NCBI RefSeq assembly: GCF_003333265.1
Contig: NZ_QOLB01000079.1
Location: 1 to 64,000 of the forward strand
Direction: 5' to 3'
Length of the DNA stretch: 64,000 nucleotides
Source: Candidatus Halocynthiibacter alkanivorans
GTDB lineage: Bacteria; Pseudomonadota; Alphaproteobacteria; Rhodobacterales; Rhodobacteraceae
Notes under the pieces: model-generated
The model's database searches: none
The model's input: only the letters and a program-made list of their open reading frames with translations
What the model was told of the DNA's origin: nothing
Translations under genes and position numbers: made by a program
Shown: positions 34,666-44,221 of the stretch, piece by piece
How the letters are laid out: each line of letters starts with the position of its first letter
Position numbering within the stretch: the stretch's first letter is position 1

Positions 34666-36544
34666 ACTGTGGGTCGAACTCGAGATCAACAATCGCAAAA
34701 TTGCCCGGAAAACGCAGGCGCACAAACGTCTGCTGGACTTTCTGCGTGACGATCTGCACCTGACCGGTAGCAAAGAAGGCTGTGGTGCGGGCGAATGCGG
34801 CACCTGTTCGGTTTTTGTCGACGGCAGGTTGGTGAAATCCTGCCTGATGCCGGTGGCCAAAGCCTCTGGTTGCAAAGTCGAAACCATCGAGGGCCTGGCC
34901 GCGCCGGGACAGTTGACCACGATACAGCAGGCCTTTCACAAGACCGGGGCAAGTCAGTGCGGTTATTGCATCCCGGGCATGGTGATGGCGGCGACCTCGG
35001 CTTTGCGTCAAAACCCCCAGGCCGGGATTGAGGAAATCAAAGAGCGGCTTGGCGGCAACATCTGCCGCTGCACCGGCTATACCAAGATTTTTGAGGCGGT
35101 CGAGTTGGCCCGGGCGGTGATTGCCGGTGATCAGTCAGAAGACGTTCTTGCTGAGGAGCCGGTGGGCAAGTCCTACATCGGGCACAATCAGCGCCGCATC
35201 GATGCGCCGGCCAGACTTTCCGGGCGTCTGAAATACGCCGCCGACATCAGGATGACCGACATGTTGCAGATGCAGGTGCTGCGATCGCCCCACGCCCACG
35301 CCAGGATCGTATCAATCGACACCAGCGAGGCAGAAGCGATGGCGGGGGTCGCTGGTGTGATCACCTCAGAGGACGTGCCGGGCACCGACGGTTTTGGTGT
35401 TTTTGTGCACGATCAGCCGGTTATGGCCCGCGGCAAGGTCCGCCATGTCGGCGAAGCGGTCGCGGCGGTCGCAGCCGAAGATCTGATCACGGCACGCCAG
35501 GCGCTGGCCAAAATCAACGTCGTCTATGAAGAATTGCCCGGCGTCTTTGATCCTGAGGAGGCGATGCAACCCGGCGCCGTTGTCCTGCATGACTACGCGG
35601 CAGACAACATCGTCAAACATATCCCACTGCGCAAAGGCGATGTCGCGGCTGGTTTTGCCGAGGCCGACATCATTCTTGAAGAAAACTTCAGCACCCAGCA
35701 GGTCGAACACGCCTATCTGGAACCAGAAGCCGGTATTGCCTATGTCGATGCAGATGATGTTGTGGTGGTGATTTCCCCGTCGCAAAACATCACCCACCAC
35801 CGCCAGATGCTGTCGCGTATCCTCGACAGGCCGATCAACAAAGTGCGTTGCATCATGAGCCCGGTTGGCGGTGGCTTTGGTGGCAAAGAAGACATGCTTT
35901 ATCAGGGCATGCTGGCGCTCGCGGCGATGAAAACCCACCGGCCGGTGCAACTTGTGTTCACCCGCGAAGAAAGCATTGTCGCCTCGGCCAAACGCCACCC
36001 GTCCCGCGTGCGCTACAAGATGGGGTTAAAACGAAACGGGCAGATCTTGGCGATCCGCTTTTCGATGATTTCTGATGGCGGCGCCTATGGCATGTCAAGC
36101 GAAGGCGTGATGCGCAAGGCGGCAATCCTGTCCTGCGGTCCCTATGAGGTGGCAAATCTCTGCGTCGATACCACTGCCGTTTATACCAACAACACCCCCT
36201 CTGGCGCGTTCCGGACCTTTGGTGGCATGCAGGCGCAGTTTGCGACTGAGAGCATGATGGACATCGCCGCTGAAGCGCTTGAGATTGACCCGTTTGAAAT
36301 TCGCCGCGTCAATATGATGCTGCCCGGATCAAAGACCCATACTCAACAAGAACTCAACAGCGCTTCGCTGGACCGGGTTCTGGAGGCGGCCGAGGCCGCG
36401 TCGCGCTGGGAAACGGGAGCCCCGCATATGCGCGGTGCGACCCGGAGCGATCTTGGCGGTGCGGACACCCGCGCGCCCTGCACCCTGGGTGCCCGCTTTG
36501 CCGGTGGCCGGCCCGGAGCAGACGGCAAAGAGAGGGTGTGGTGA
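34658..36544 (+). CDS. Molybdenum hydroxylase: [2Fe-2S] subunit fused to N-terminal part of the molybdopterin subunit
   Basis: 628 residues from a GTG start (GGAGGAG upstream). Residues 1-160 are a CoxS-type small subunit: GCGAGECGTCSVFVDGR with a later Cys (plant-type cluster) and QCGYCIPGM with NICRCTGYTKI (second cluster). From about 165 the a/b hammerhead and first molybdopterin-binding domain follow, with PVGGGFGGKED. The protein ends after about 40 Gly/Ala/Arg-rich residues of linker character, and the rest of the large subunit is the next gene. The join is TGATG, so translation is coupled. The two-piece large subunit resembles nicotinate dehydrogenase NdhL/NdhM. A disabling frameshift is possible but less likely, since both halves keep conserved motifs. 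Confidence 0.85.
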   Translation: MSELWVELEINNRKIARKTQAHKRLLDFLRDDLHLTGSKEGCGAGECGTCSVFVDGRLVKSCLMPVAKASGCKVETIEGLAAPGQLTTIQQAFHKTGASQCGYCIPGMVMAATSALRQNPQAGIEEIKERLGGNICRCTGYTKIFEAVELARAVIAGDQSEDVLAEEPVGKSYIGHNQRRIDAPARLSGRLKYAADIRMTDMLQMQVLRSPHAHARIVSIDTSEAEAMAGVAGVITSEDVPGTDGFGVFVHDQPVMARGKVRHVGEAVAAVAAEDLITARQALAKINVVYEELPGVFDPEEAMQPGAVVLHDYAADNIVKHIPLRKGDVAAGFAEADIILEENFSTQQVEHAYLEPEAGIAYVDADDVVVVISPSQNITHHRQMLSRILDRPINKVRCIMSPVGGGFGGKEDMLYQGMLALAAMKTHRPVQLVFTREESIVASAKRHPSRVRYKMGLKRNGQILAIRFSMISDGGAYGMSSEGVMRKAAILSCGPYEVANLCVDTTAVYTNNTPSGAFRTFGGMQAQFATESMMDIAAEALEIDPFEIRRVNMMLPGSKTHTQQELNSASLDRVLEAAEAASRWETGAPHMRGATRSDLGGADTRAPCTLGARFAGGRPGADGKERVW

Positions 36545-37611
36545 TGGAACGTAAACTGCGCGGCCGGGGCGTCGCTGCAAGCTGGTATGGCATTGCCAGG
36601 ACCGCCACGATTGACCGCGCCGGAGCCTGGGCCGAACTGGACGACGGCGGCACCGCCAAGATTGTCACCGGAGTCACCGAAATCGGTGAAGGCATTCTGA
36701 CGCTGCTGGCCCAGGTGGCGGCTGACGCGCTTGGCATCAAACCGTCTGACGTGACGATTGGCGACAATGACACCGCCCGCTCGCCCGAAGCCGCGCATGC
36801 CGGCGCCACCCGGCAGACCTATATGATCGGCAATGCGGTGACCCTGGCTTGCCGCGAAGCAAAAATGGCGCTGTTTGAACAGATCGCGACCCACTGGTCG
36901 GTCGATATCGACTGCCTGCTCGCCTTTGATGGTGAACTTCAGGCCAGAGGCCACAATCTGCGCATGACGATGGAGGAGGCGGTCGCGACCTGCAAGGCGC
37001 ACGGCGTGGTGCCCGTTGGCTCCGCCTCCTTCACCGCCCATGGCACCGGGCTTGACCCGGTCGACGGTTCTGGCAGCCCGTGGCAGGCCTATGTGTTTGG
37101 CGCACAGGTGGCCGAGGTCGAGGTCGATACGTATACCGGCGAAGTCCAGGTTCTGGGCATCTGGGCGGTGCATGACGTTGGTCGCGCCATCAATCCGCGC
37201 GGCGTTGAAGGTCAGATCGAAGGCGGCGTTGTTCAGGGGCTGGGGCAGGCGCTGATGGAGGAGTATCAGACCGTAGACGGCCACCCCGTAACGCCAGGTT
37301 TCGCCAAATATATCCTGCCGACCGCGCTGGATATACCGCAGATCAACTGCACGATTATTGAGGACCCGGACCCGCTCAGCCCGCTGGGCGCCAAAGGCAT
37401 CGGTGAGCCGGCGCTGGTGCCGACCGCGCCGGCAATTATGAACGCAATCTATGATGCCATCGGTGTACGTATGACGTCTCTTCCGGCCACGCCGGAGAAA
37501 ATTCTTCAGGCATTGCAGGACAAAACGCCCGGGCGCGGCCGCGATGTCAGGACCGCGCGGGACGAGGGGGCACAATCACAGGAACTGGCACAGAGGAGGG
37601 GCGCGCTGTGA
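36544..37611 (+). CDS. Molybdenum hydroxylase: C-terminal part of the molybdopterin subunit
   Basis: 355 residues from the ATG sharing a base with the preceding stop; GTG codons 3 and 6 bases upstream are alternatives. It corresponds to the second molybdopterin-binding domain: RGRGVAASWYGIA, VTEIGEGILTLLAQVAADAL, and near the end GAKGIGEPALVPTAPAI, which holds the glutamate that acts as catalytic base in the family. It must assemble with the preceding gene product to form an active site. The substrate may be an aldehyde or N-heterocycle; with the alcohol dehydrogenase next door, an aldehyde is reasonable. Confidence 0.82.
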   Translation: MERKLRGRGVAASWYGIARTATIDRAGAWAELDDGGTAKIVTGVTEIGEGILTLLAQVAADALGIKPSDVTIGDNDTARSPEAAHAGATRQTYMIGNAVTLACREAKMALFEQIATHWSVDIDCLLAFDGELQARGHNLRMTMEEAVATCKAHGVVPVGSASFTAHGTGLDPVDGSGSPWQAYVFGAQVAEVEVDTYTGEVQVLGIWAVHDVGRAINPRGVEGQIEGGVVQGLGQALMEEYQTVDGHPVTPGFAKYILPTALDIPQINCTIIEDPDPLSPLGAKGIGEPALVPTAPAIMNAIYDAIGVRMTSLPATPEKILQALQDKTPGRGRDVRTARDEGAQSQELAQRRGAL

Positions 37612-37678
37612 GAGGAATATGGGGGATTGCCTGAGCGGGCAGTCATCTCAGTTTGAAAATAAACCAAGGGAGGAAGAC

Positions 37679-38644
37679 ATGAATATTTCAAGAAAATTCT
37701 GCGGTCTGTTGACCGCGGCAGTCACTGCATCGACGCTGGTATTCAGCAGCGCAGAAAGTGCGGAATTCCCCGATAAACCCATTGAAATGACAGTTCTTTT
37801 TGGCGGTACCGCCAATACGATCGCCCAATTGTTATCTGAGCTGATGTCGGCCGAGCTGGGCCAGCCCGTCGTGCCTGTAGCCCGCAAAGGTGGTGGCGGT
37901 GCGGTCGGCTATTCCTATGTGGTTGGCACCGCCCCGAACGGCTATAATATCGTCTGGAATTCAAATTCCATCAGCACGTCCCGCCGCACCGGGCGGATCC
38001 CGTTCGACTATACGGCCTTTACCCCGATTGCGCGGGTCTCTACGGAAATACCAGCGCTCGCAGTCAATCCCTCCACCGGGTGGGAAAGCCTGTCCGACCT
38101 GCAGGCGGCGGTCAAAGCTTCAGACCGCAAGCTGAAAGTCGGCATTTCCGGCAAAGGTTCTTTCACACATCTGACCTCAGCCGCGCTGTTTGACGCGATG
38201 GGGATCGGCGACAAAATCAACTTTATTTCCTACGGCGACGGCAAAGCGCCGGTGGAACTGCTGGCGGGGCGCATTGATGCCGCGATCCAGTGGCCGGGAC
38301 AGTTTGTGTCCTATTCGCAGGCCGGTGATCTGACCGTTCTGGCTGTCACAGCCGATACACGTGCCGAGATTTTGCCCGAGGTGCCCACCGCAATGGAGCA
38401 GGGCGTGGACGTGAACATTTCCATGTGGCGCGGCCTTGCAGCCCCTGCCGGGACGCCCCCTGAAATTGTCGCAGCATTGCAGGACGCGGCCCGTCGTGCC
38501 GTCGAAAGCGATCAGTTTACTGAGGCCGCAGGAAATATTGGCTTTGCCAAAGCGTATCTTGGGGCAGAGGAGTTTGGCAATGTCATCGCCAGCGACGACG
38601 TCTTTTACGGCGCGCTGCTGAGCAAGCTCGGCCTGGCCAAATAA
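37679..38644 (+). CDS. Tripartite tricarboxylate transporter substrate-binding protein (TctC family)
   Basis: 321 residues with a signal peptide (about 1-27, SSAESAEFPDKPI). The start is set by AGGGAGGAA a few bases upstream. TctC/Bug hallmarks: FPDKPIEMTVLFGGTANTIAQLL, then GGGGAVGYSYVVGTAPNGYNI, and ALAVNPSTGWESLSDLQAAVK. Captures a carboxylate in the periplasm for the TctAB channel encoded next. Confidence 0.92.
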   Translation: MNISRKFCGLLTAAVTASTLVFSSAESAEFPDKPIEMTVLFGGTANTIAQLLSELMSAELGQPVVPVARKGGGGAVGYSYVVGTAPNGYNIVWNSNSISTSRRTGRIPFDYTAFTPIARVSTEIPALAVNPSTGWESLSDLQAAVKASDRKLKVGISGKGSFTHLTSAALFDAMGIGDKINFISYGDGKAPVELLAGRIDAAIQWPGQFVSYSQAGDLTVLAVTADTRAEILPEVPTAMEQGVDVNISMWRGLAAPAGTPPEIVAALQDAARRAVESDQFTEAAGNIGFAKAYLGAEEFGNVIASDDVFYGALLSKLGLAK

Positions 38645-38670
38645 GTACGACCCGCAAGGAGGTACTTCAG

Positions 38671-39162
38671 ATGACCAACCGGAACCACAATGCCGTGCTC
38701 GGATTGCTGCTGCTGACCCTGTCCGGCATCTGGACCTGGTTGGTCATGAGCACCATTCCCGCCGGGTTTGGAGAGGGTGATATCGGCCCGCGGGCCTTTC
38801 CGCTCATCTTCGGGCTGTTTTTGGCCGCGCTCGCGGCATTGCTGCTCGCGCAGAGCCTGCGCCACCGTTCGGATCAACGCACCAGAACCGCGCCGGACGA
38901 TCCGGCGGGAAGCCCCATCCTCTGGCTCCCGGCAGCGCTGCTCCTGATCGAGATATCCGCCTATGGTTTCCTGCTCGAAAAACTTGGTTTTGTGCTCGCC
39001 ACGCCGCTTGTCGTGCTGGCGGTGATGGGGCTCAACCTTCGCATTCGGGCGCCGAAATTGCTGTTGGGCATGTCCATTGGCACCACGCTGATCTGCTGGA
39101 TCATTTTTGAAAAAGCCCTGGGCATCTATCTTGCCCATGGCTCCTGGATCAATCTCGGGTGA
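38671..39162 (+). CDS. Tripartite tricarboxylate transporter small membrane subunit (TctB family)
   Basis: 163 residues with four predicted membrane helices (about 8-28, 42-62, 85-105 and 120-150) and a polar loop between the second and third, as in TctB. AAGGAGG ribosome site. Partner of TctA; the gene runs directly into the large-subunit gene. Confidence 0.88.
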   Translation: MTNRNHNAVLGLLLLTLSGIWTWLVMSTIPAGFGEGDIGPRAFPLIFGLFLAALAALLLAQSLRHRSDQRTRTAPDDPAGSPILWLPAALLLIEISAYGFLLEKLGFVLATPLVVLAVMGLNLRIRAPKLLLGMSIGTTLICWIIFEKALGIYLAHGSWINLG

Positions 39163-39164
39163 GC

Positions 39165-40682
39165 ATGATGGACAGTTTTCTCAACGCGCTTGCACTGGCT
39201 TTGACACCGATGTCCATCGCCGCTGTCGGCTTTGGCACTTTGCTTGGCCTGGTGTTTGGCGCCATCCCGGGGCTGACTTTCACCGTGGCGCTGGCTCTGG
39301 CTTTGCCGGTCTCCTTCAGCCTCGAAACGGTGCCGGCCATCGGGTTGCTGCTTGGCACCTATATCGGCGGCATGACCGGCGGCTCTGTCTCGGCCATCCT
39401 GCTGGGCATACCGGGCACACCATCGGCCGCGGCAACCGTACTTGACGGCCATCCAATGACAAAAAAGGGGCTGGCCTCCCTCGCTTTGGGCACTGCGGTC
39501 ATCGTATCGGTGTTTGGCGGTATATTCAGCCTGATCGTGATGGTCGTCTCTGTTGATCTGGTCTCACGTGTGGCCATCGGCTTCGGGCCTGCCGAAATAT
39601 TTGCGCTGGTCCTGTTTGGCTTTTCCACCATTTGCGGCCTCTGTGGGAAATCGCTGCTCAAAGGGCTGATCAGCGGCGTGCTTGGCCTGATGATCATGAC
39701 TATCGGGCTGGACGCCATCGAAGGCGTGCCGCGGCTGACCTTCGGCAGCGTCAACATGCTTCAGGGCGTCAACCTGCTGGTCGCAATGATTGGCCTGTTT
39801 GCCGTGCCTTTCATCATAGAGGCCTTCAGTGAAAAGCCTCACAACCGCAATGCCCCCCGGCCCATTGCCAATGTGCGGGCGAAACTGCCCTCATTCGACC
39901 TGTTGTTCCGGAACCTCTGGTTGATGATCCGCTGTTCGGTGATTGGCACCGGGATCGGCGCTATTCCTGGCACCGGCGGTGCCATCGCCGCCTTTCTGGC
40001 CTACGATCATGCCAAGCGGTTCTCAAAGACGCCTGAGCAGTTTGGCAAAGGCAACATCGAAGGGGTGATCGCCCCGGAAACCGCCAACAACGCGGTGACC
40101 GGCGGTACGCTTATTCCGCTGCTGTCGCTGGGCATTCCGGGCGATCCTGCAACCGCGATCGTGCTGGCGGGGCTGATGATCCACGGCATCGTGCCGGGCC
40201 CGGCGCTGTTCATGAACAATGCTTCAGAAGTCTATGGAATGTATGTCGCGGTGGTGCTTGCCTATCTCTGGGTTCTGGCTCTGCAGCTTCTGGGCATCCG
40301 TGTGTTCATACATGTGCTGAAGGTGCCGCGCGAACTGCTTGCTGTTGTCGTCCTCGTGCTCTGTGCCATCGGTGCTTACTCGATCCGCAACAGCGCCTTT
40401 GACATCTATTCCATGGCGCTCATCGGAGTGGCAGCCTACGTGCTCGTCGCCATTCGTGTCCCCATCACGCCGATCATTCTTGGCATGGTTCTCGGGCCGA
40501 CACTGGAGAATGAATTCCGTACCGCGATGATGTTGTCCGAAGGCAAAATGGACATTTTTTATACCTCCCCGACCGCGCTCGGTTTCATCGGCCTCGCGGC
40601 ACTCGTCATTATCTTGCAGGGCATCAGTGAGCTGAAGTTAAAACGCAAAAACGGCAGAAAGGTCCAGGTGTCCGATGCTTGA
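39165..40682 (+). CDS. Tripartite tricarboxylate transporter large membrane subunit (TctA family)
   Basis: About 505 residues, 10-12 membrane helices. Family motifs: the first GLVFGAIPGLTFTVALALALP, then GMTGGSVSAILLGIPGTPSAAATVLDG, and the second repeat GIGAIPGTGGAIAAFLAYDHAKR with GGTLIPLLSLGIPGDPATAIVLAGL. Start ATG 39165 is chosen; GTG 39159 (overlapping tctB) and ATG 39168 are alternatives. Overlaps the following TPP-enzyme gene by 8 bases. Confidence 0.92.
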   Translation: MMDSFLNALALALTPMSIAAVGFGTLLGLVFGAIPGLTFTVALALALPVSFSLETVPAIGLLLGTYIGGMTGGSVSAILLGIPGTPSAAATVLDGHPMTKKGLASLALGTAVIVSVFGGIFSLIVMVVSVDLVSRVAIGFGPAEIFALVLFGFSTICGLCGKSLLKGLISGVLGLMIMTIGLDAIEGVPRLTFGSVNMLQGVNLLVAMIGLFAVPFIIEAFSEKPHNRNAPRPIANVRAKLPSFDLLFRNLWLMIRCSVIGTGIGAIPGTGGAIAAFLAYDHAKRFSKTPEQFGKGNIEGVIAPETANNAVTGGTLIPLLSLGIPGDPATAIVLAGLMIHGIVPGPALFMNNASEVYGMYVAVVLAYLWVLALQLLGIRVFIHVLKVPRELLAVVVLVLCAIGAYSIRNSAFDIYSMALIGVAAYVLVAIRVPITPIILGMVLGPTLENEFRTAMMLSEGKMDIFYTSPTALGFIGLAALVIILQGISELKLKRKNGRKVQVSDA

Positions 40683-42759
40683 TAAAGCCCGGGAAAACGA
40701 ACAGAGCAAAGCTGAAATCCGCGCGCGGGCCAGCACCCTGGCCAAAGCGATGCCCAATCTGGAGGCCTGGACGCCAGCCGGGGCGCCGCCCAACGAAAGT
40801 CTGGTAGCGGCCCTGGCGGATGACGCCAATGACGGCATCCTTGAGCTGACCTTGTCCGAAGCGCTGGTGATCGGGCTGCTGAAACAGGGGGTGAGGCAAT
40901 ATTACGCGATCTTCGGCCATGGTTCGACCGATCTGGGCGAGGTTCTGAGACTGTATCATGAGGCGGGGGTGCTGCGGGTCATCAACTGCCGCAATGAGGT
41001 GGAAATGGCCCATGCCGCGACGGCGCATGCCTGGGTTTACGGTGAAACGCCTGCCGTGGTGACTTCGATCGGCCCCGGCGGGCTTCAGGCCATGGCCGGC
41101 TCGCTTGCCGCCGCCTCCAATGGCGTCGGTGTCTATCATATCTACGGCGATGAAACGACCTGCGGCGAAGGTTACAACATGCAGCAGGTGCCCAAACCGG
41201 AACAGGGGCTTTTCGGCCGGATCGCAGCGTTGATGGGGCAGTCCTATACGCTGCACACACCCGGGGCGCTGCGTGAATGCCTGCGCCGGGGCACGTCCTG
41301 TGTGCATCACCCCTATAAGGCGGGGCCCTTTTACGTGCTGTTGCCCATCAACACCCAGCCCGAGAGGACCCGCGTTAATATCGCGACACTTCCGGCGCGC
41401 AGCGCATTGCCGCCGCTGGCACCCACCGCGGCTGCGGGCTTTGCCGAGGCGGTGACGTTTCTGCGCAAATACCAAAAGATCGTGATCAAGGCCGGTGGTG
41501 GCACCCGGGCCCATCACCAGGCTCTGCGCCGCTTTGCCCAGCGTATCGAGGCGCCCGTGGTGCTGTCGCCGGGCGCCTCCGGGGTGCTGCAGGACGGTGA
41601 TGTGCAGAATATGCATGTGGGCGGCTCCAAAGGCTCGATCAGCGGCAATTACGCCATGCACCACGCGGAGGCCGCCATTATTATCGGCAGCCGCGGCGTC
41701 TGTCAGGCGGATTGCTCCGGTGTGGGCTATGCAAATGCGCAGGCGGTTCTCAATATCAACGGCGATTTTGATGATCTGTCCCATTACGCCAATACCATTG
41801 CCTTGCCGGGCGACATCACTGCGGTGCTTGACGGGCTGCTGAGCGCGCTGGGCACCGACACAGAGGCTGACACAGGAGCGCGCACAGGAGCTGTCACAAG
41901 TGCCGGTACAGGGGATGACACGGGCGCGGATACAGCCACCGCCACCAACAGCGACCCCGACACGGGCGCGGATGCAGCCACCGACCCTGACCGCAACATC
42001 GCCACAGGGGCCGGGCTGCGCGCGGGCTGGCTGCGCGACTGCATGGCGCAAAAGAACGCATGGACCGCGTTCAAAGCCGCGCGCACCGGCGCCCCCCCAA
42101 TGTACGACGACGCCTGGCAGCGCCCGGTTCTGACCCAGCCCGCCGCGATCCATACGGTGGCCCGTTTTGCCAACCAGGTGGGGGCGATCAAATTCTTTGA
42201 CGCCGGAGACGTTCAGGCCAACGGGTTTCAGATTGTTGAGGATGACGCTCCGGGGCAGACCTATACCGAGACCGGGGCCTCCTATATGGGCTTTGCCGCC
42301 TCGGCGCTACTGGGCGCTGCCGGGGTTGAAAATCCGAAATACGCCATTGCCTTCACCGGTGACGGCTCTTTTATGATGAACCCGCAAATCCTGATTGATG
42401 CCGTCGAACACGGGGTCAGGGGCATGATTGTCCTGTTTGACAACCGGCGCATGGCCGCGATCAGCGGCTTGCAACAGGCGCAGTACGGCCAGGATTTCAA
42501 AACCAGCGATTCCGTCGGGGTCGATTATGTCGCCATGGCCGCGTCTGTCACCGGCGTGAAATCTTTGCACGCGGGTTTTACGCAACAGACGCTTGACGCC
42601 GCGCTCCGGGACGCCTTCGCCCACGACGGGCTCTCGCTCTTGCATGTCCCGGTTTACGCGGGGCAGGCGTCCATCGCCGGCATGGGGGCCTGGGGGTCCT
42701 GGAATGTCGGCAACTGGGTCGATGAGGTGCAAGCGGCTTATCTCGCCACAAAAATCTGA
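40675..42759 (+). CDS. Thiamine diphosphate-dependent enzyme, IolD/acetolactate-synthase-like, with repetitive insert
   Basis: 694 residues. N-terminal Pyr domain with FGHGSTDLGEVL and the cofactor-activating Glu in NCRNEVEMAHAATAHA; middle domain; C-terminal PP domain with the ThDP/Mg motif TGDGSFMMN...DNRR. The IFGHG segment and length are closer to IolD (trihydroxycyclohexanedione hydrolase) than to IlvB. Between the middle and PP domains (about residues 397-445) there is a Thr/Ala/Asp/Gly-rich low-complexity insert coded by repeated DNA. Neighbours are a transporter and an aldehyde dehydrogenase, so it may cleave or decarboxylate a keto acid or cyclic diketone to give an aldehyde. Reaction not proven. 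Confidence 0.85.
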   Translation: MLDKARENEQSKAEIRARASTLAKAMPNLEAWTPAGAPPNESLVAALADDANDGILELTLSEALVIGLLKQGVRQYYAIFGHGSTDLGEVLRLYHEAGVLRVINCRNEVEMAHAATAHAWVYGETPAVVTSIGPGGLQAMAGSLAAASNGVGVYHIYGDETTCGEGYNMQQVPKPEQGLFGRIAALMGQSYTLHTPGALRECLRRGTSCVHHPYKAGPFYVLLPINTQPERTRVNIATLPARSALPPLAPTAAAGFAEAVTFLRKYQKIVIKAGGGTRAHHQALRRFAQRIEAPVVLSPGASGVLQDGDVQNMHVGGSKGSISGNYAMHHAEAAIIIGSRGVCQADCSGVGYANAQAVLNINGDFDDLSHYANTIALPGDITAVLDGLLSALGTDTEADTGARTGAVTSAGTGDDTGADTATATNSDPDTGADAATDPDRNIATGAGLRAGWLRDCMAQKNAWTAFKAARTGAPPMYDDAWQRPVLTQPAAIHTVARFANQVGAIKFFDAGDVQANGFQIVEDDAPGQTYTETGASYMGFAASALLGAAGVENPKYAIAFTGDGSFMMNPQILIDAVEHGVRGMIVLFDNRRMAAISGLQQAQYGQDFKTSDSVGVDYVAMAASVTGVKSLHAGFTQQTLDAALRDAFAHDGLSLLHVPVYAGQASIAGMGAWGSWNVGNWVDEVQAAYLATKI
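41917..41983 (+). repeat. Direct repeat inside the TPP-enzyme gene
   Basis: A 25-base unit beginning GACACGGGCGCGGAT occurs at 41917-41941 and 41959-41983 with one mismatch. Shorter related units (CACAGG, GCGGAT) lie around it from about 41868. This encodes the low-complexity insert. Frame is kept, suggesting slippage or duplication tolerated by the protein. Confidence 0.7.
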
Positions 42760-42769
42760 GGAAATGCCA

Positions 42770-44221
42770 ATGTATGACGATCTGAATCTTTATATCGACG
42801 GCGCATGGCGGTCCGCCTCCGACAGAGGCACCAGGGCGGTCTCCGATCCGGCGACAGAGGAGCCCCTGGGCACGATTGCCATGGCGACCGAGACGGATAT
42901 CGACGCGGCGCTGGGCGCAGCAGAAAGGGGCTTTAAGATCTGGCGCCGGACCGGCACCTGGGAGCGGGCTGCAAAGATCCGCCGTGTCGCCGACCTGCTG
43001 CGCGCACGCACGGACGAGATCGCCACGCTGATGTCGCTTGAAACCGGCAAACCGCTGGCCGATGCAAAGGGGGAAACCGGCGCCGCGGCGGATCAGTTTG
43101 AATGGTATTCCGAAGAGGCCAAACGTATTTACGGCCAGATTATCGGCGCAAGGACCGCCGACAGCCGCATGTCTGTGCTGCTGCAGCCGGTGGGTGTCGT
43201 GGCGGCGTTTTCGGCGTGGAACTTTCCCGCCCTGCTGCCGGCCCGTAAAATCGCCGCAGCGCTGGGCGCAGGCTGTTCGGTCATCATCAAACCGGCGGGC
43301 GAGACACCGGCCTCCTGCGCGGCGTTGATCCAGGCTTGCCACGATGCCGGCATCCCCGATGGCGTGGTGAATATGCTCACCGGCAACTCCAGCCTGATCG
43401 CCGAGCGGCTGATCCGTTCGCCGGTCGTGCGCAAAGTGACGGTCACCGGCTCTGTTCCGGTTGGGAAACGTATCCTGGCGCTGGCTGCCGAGGGGGTGAA
43501 AAAAGTTTCCATGGAACTTGGTGGCCACGGGCCGGTGCTGGTGTTTGACGATTTTGACGCCAGTCAGGCGGCCGAACTCTGTGCCCGGACCAAATTTCGC
43601 AACTGTGGTCAGGTTTGCATCTCGCCAACCCGGTTTTATGTGCATGACAGCAAATACGAGGAATTCGCGGCGCGCTTTGCAGAGATCGCGCGTTCTCTCA
43701 AGGTCGGGCACGGGCTGGAGAAGGGGGTTGAAGTCGGCCCGATGGCGAACCAGCGCGGGTTGGAAACCGTCCGGGCGATGACCGGGGACGCTTTGAACCG
43801 TGGAGCGGAACTGCTGGCCGGGGGCAATACCCCGCCCGGGCTGGACAAGGGATTCTTCCTGGAGCCCACGGTCCTGGGACGGGTGCCCGATGAGGCTCTG
43901 GTGATGAATGAGGAACCCTTCGGCCCGATTGCCCCGATCACCAGTTTCAGCACTTACGACGAGGTGATCGCGCGCGCCAACGCGCTGCCGTTCGGGCTGG
44001 CAGGCTATGTGTTTTCCAACAATCTGTCCGTCGCAACCCGCGCTTATGAGGACCTTGAAGTTGGCATGGTCGGCGTCAATGAAATGCTTCTGGCCACCGC
44101 CGAGGCGCCCTTTGGCGGCGTCAAAGAAAGTGGCATGGGCCGGGAAGGCGGTGCCTTTGGCATCCAGGATTATCTCGTTCCGAAATATGTGAAAATCAGG
44201 CTGTCGGAGACACAGGTATGA
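42770..44221 (+). CDS. NAD(P)-dependent aldehyde dehydrogenase
   Basis: 483 residues, ALDH superfamily, related to succinate- or ketoglutarate-semialdehyde dehydrogenases. Start MYDDLNLYIDG at ATG 42770, 7 bases after GAGGA; ATG 42764 is too close to that site. Catalytic Glu in SMELGGHGPVLV and catalytic Cys in NCGQVCISPTRF; cofactor-binding FSAWNFPALLPARKIAAAL. Its stop overlaps the dehydratase start (ATGA). Probably oxidises the aldehyde made by the upstream TPP enzyme or by the dehydrogenases of the cluster. Confidence 0.92.
   Translation: MYDDLNLYIDGAWRSASDRGTRAVSDPATEEPLGTIAMATETDIDAALGAAERGFKIWRRTGTWERAAKIRRVADLLRARTDEIATLMSLETGKPLADAKGETGAAADQFEWYSEEAKRIYGQIIGARTADSRMSVLLQPVGVVAAFSAWNFPALLPARKIAAALGAGCSVIIKPAGETPASCAALIQACHDAGIPDGVVNMLTGNSSLIAERLIRSPVVRKVTVTGSVPVGKRILALAAEGVKKVSMELGGHGPVLVFDDFDASQAAELCARTKFRNCGQVCISPTRFYVHDSKYEEFAARFAEIARSLKVGHGLEKGVEVGPMANQRGLETVRAMTGDALNRGAELLAGGNTPPGLDKGFFLEPTVLGRVPDEALVMNEEPFGPIAPITSFSTYDEVIARANALPFGLAGYVFSNNLSVATRAYEDLEVGMVGVNEMLLATAEAPFGGVKESGMGREGGAFGIQDYLVPKYVKIRLSETQV

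Noticed and set aside
40624-42153. Minus-strand open frame of about 500 residues opposite the TPP-enzyme gene
   Set aside because: Antisense to a well-supported enzyme; composition is typical of high-GC shadow frames.
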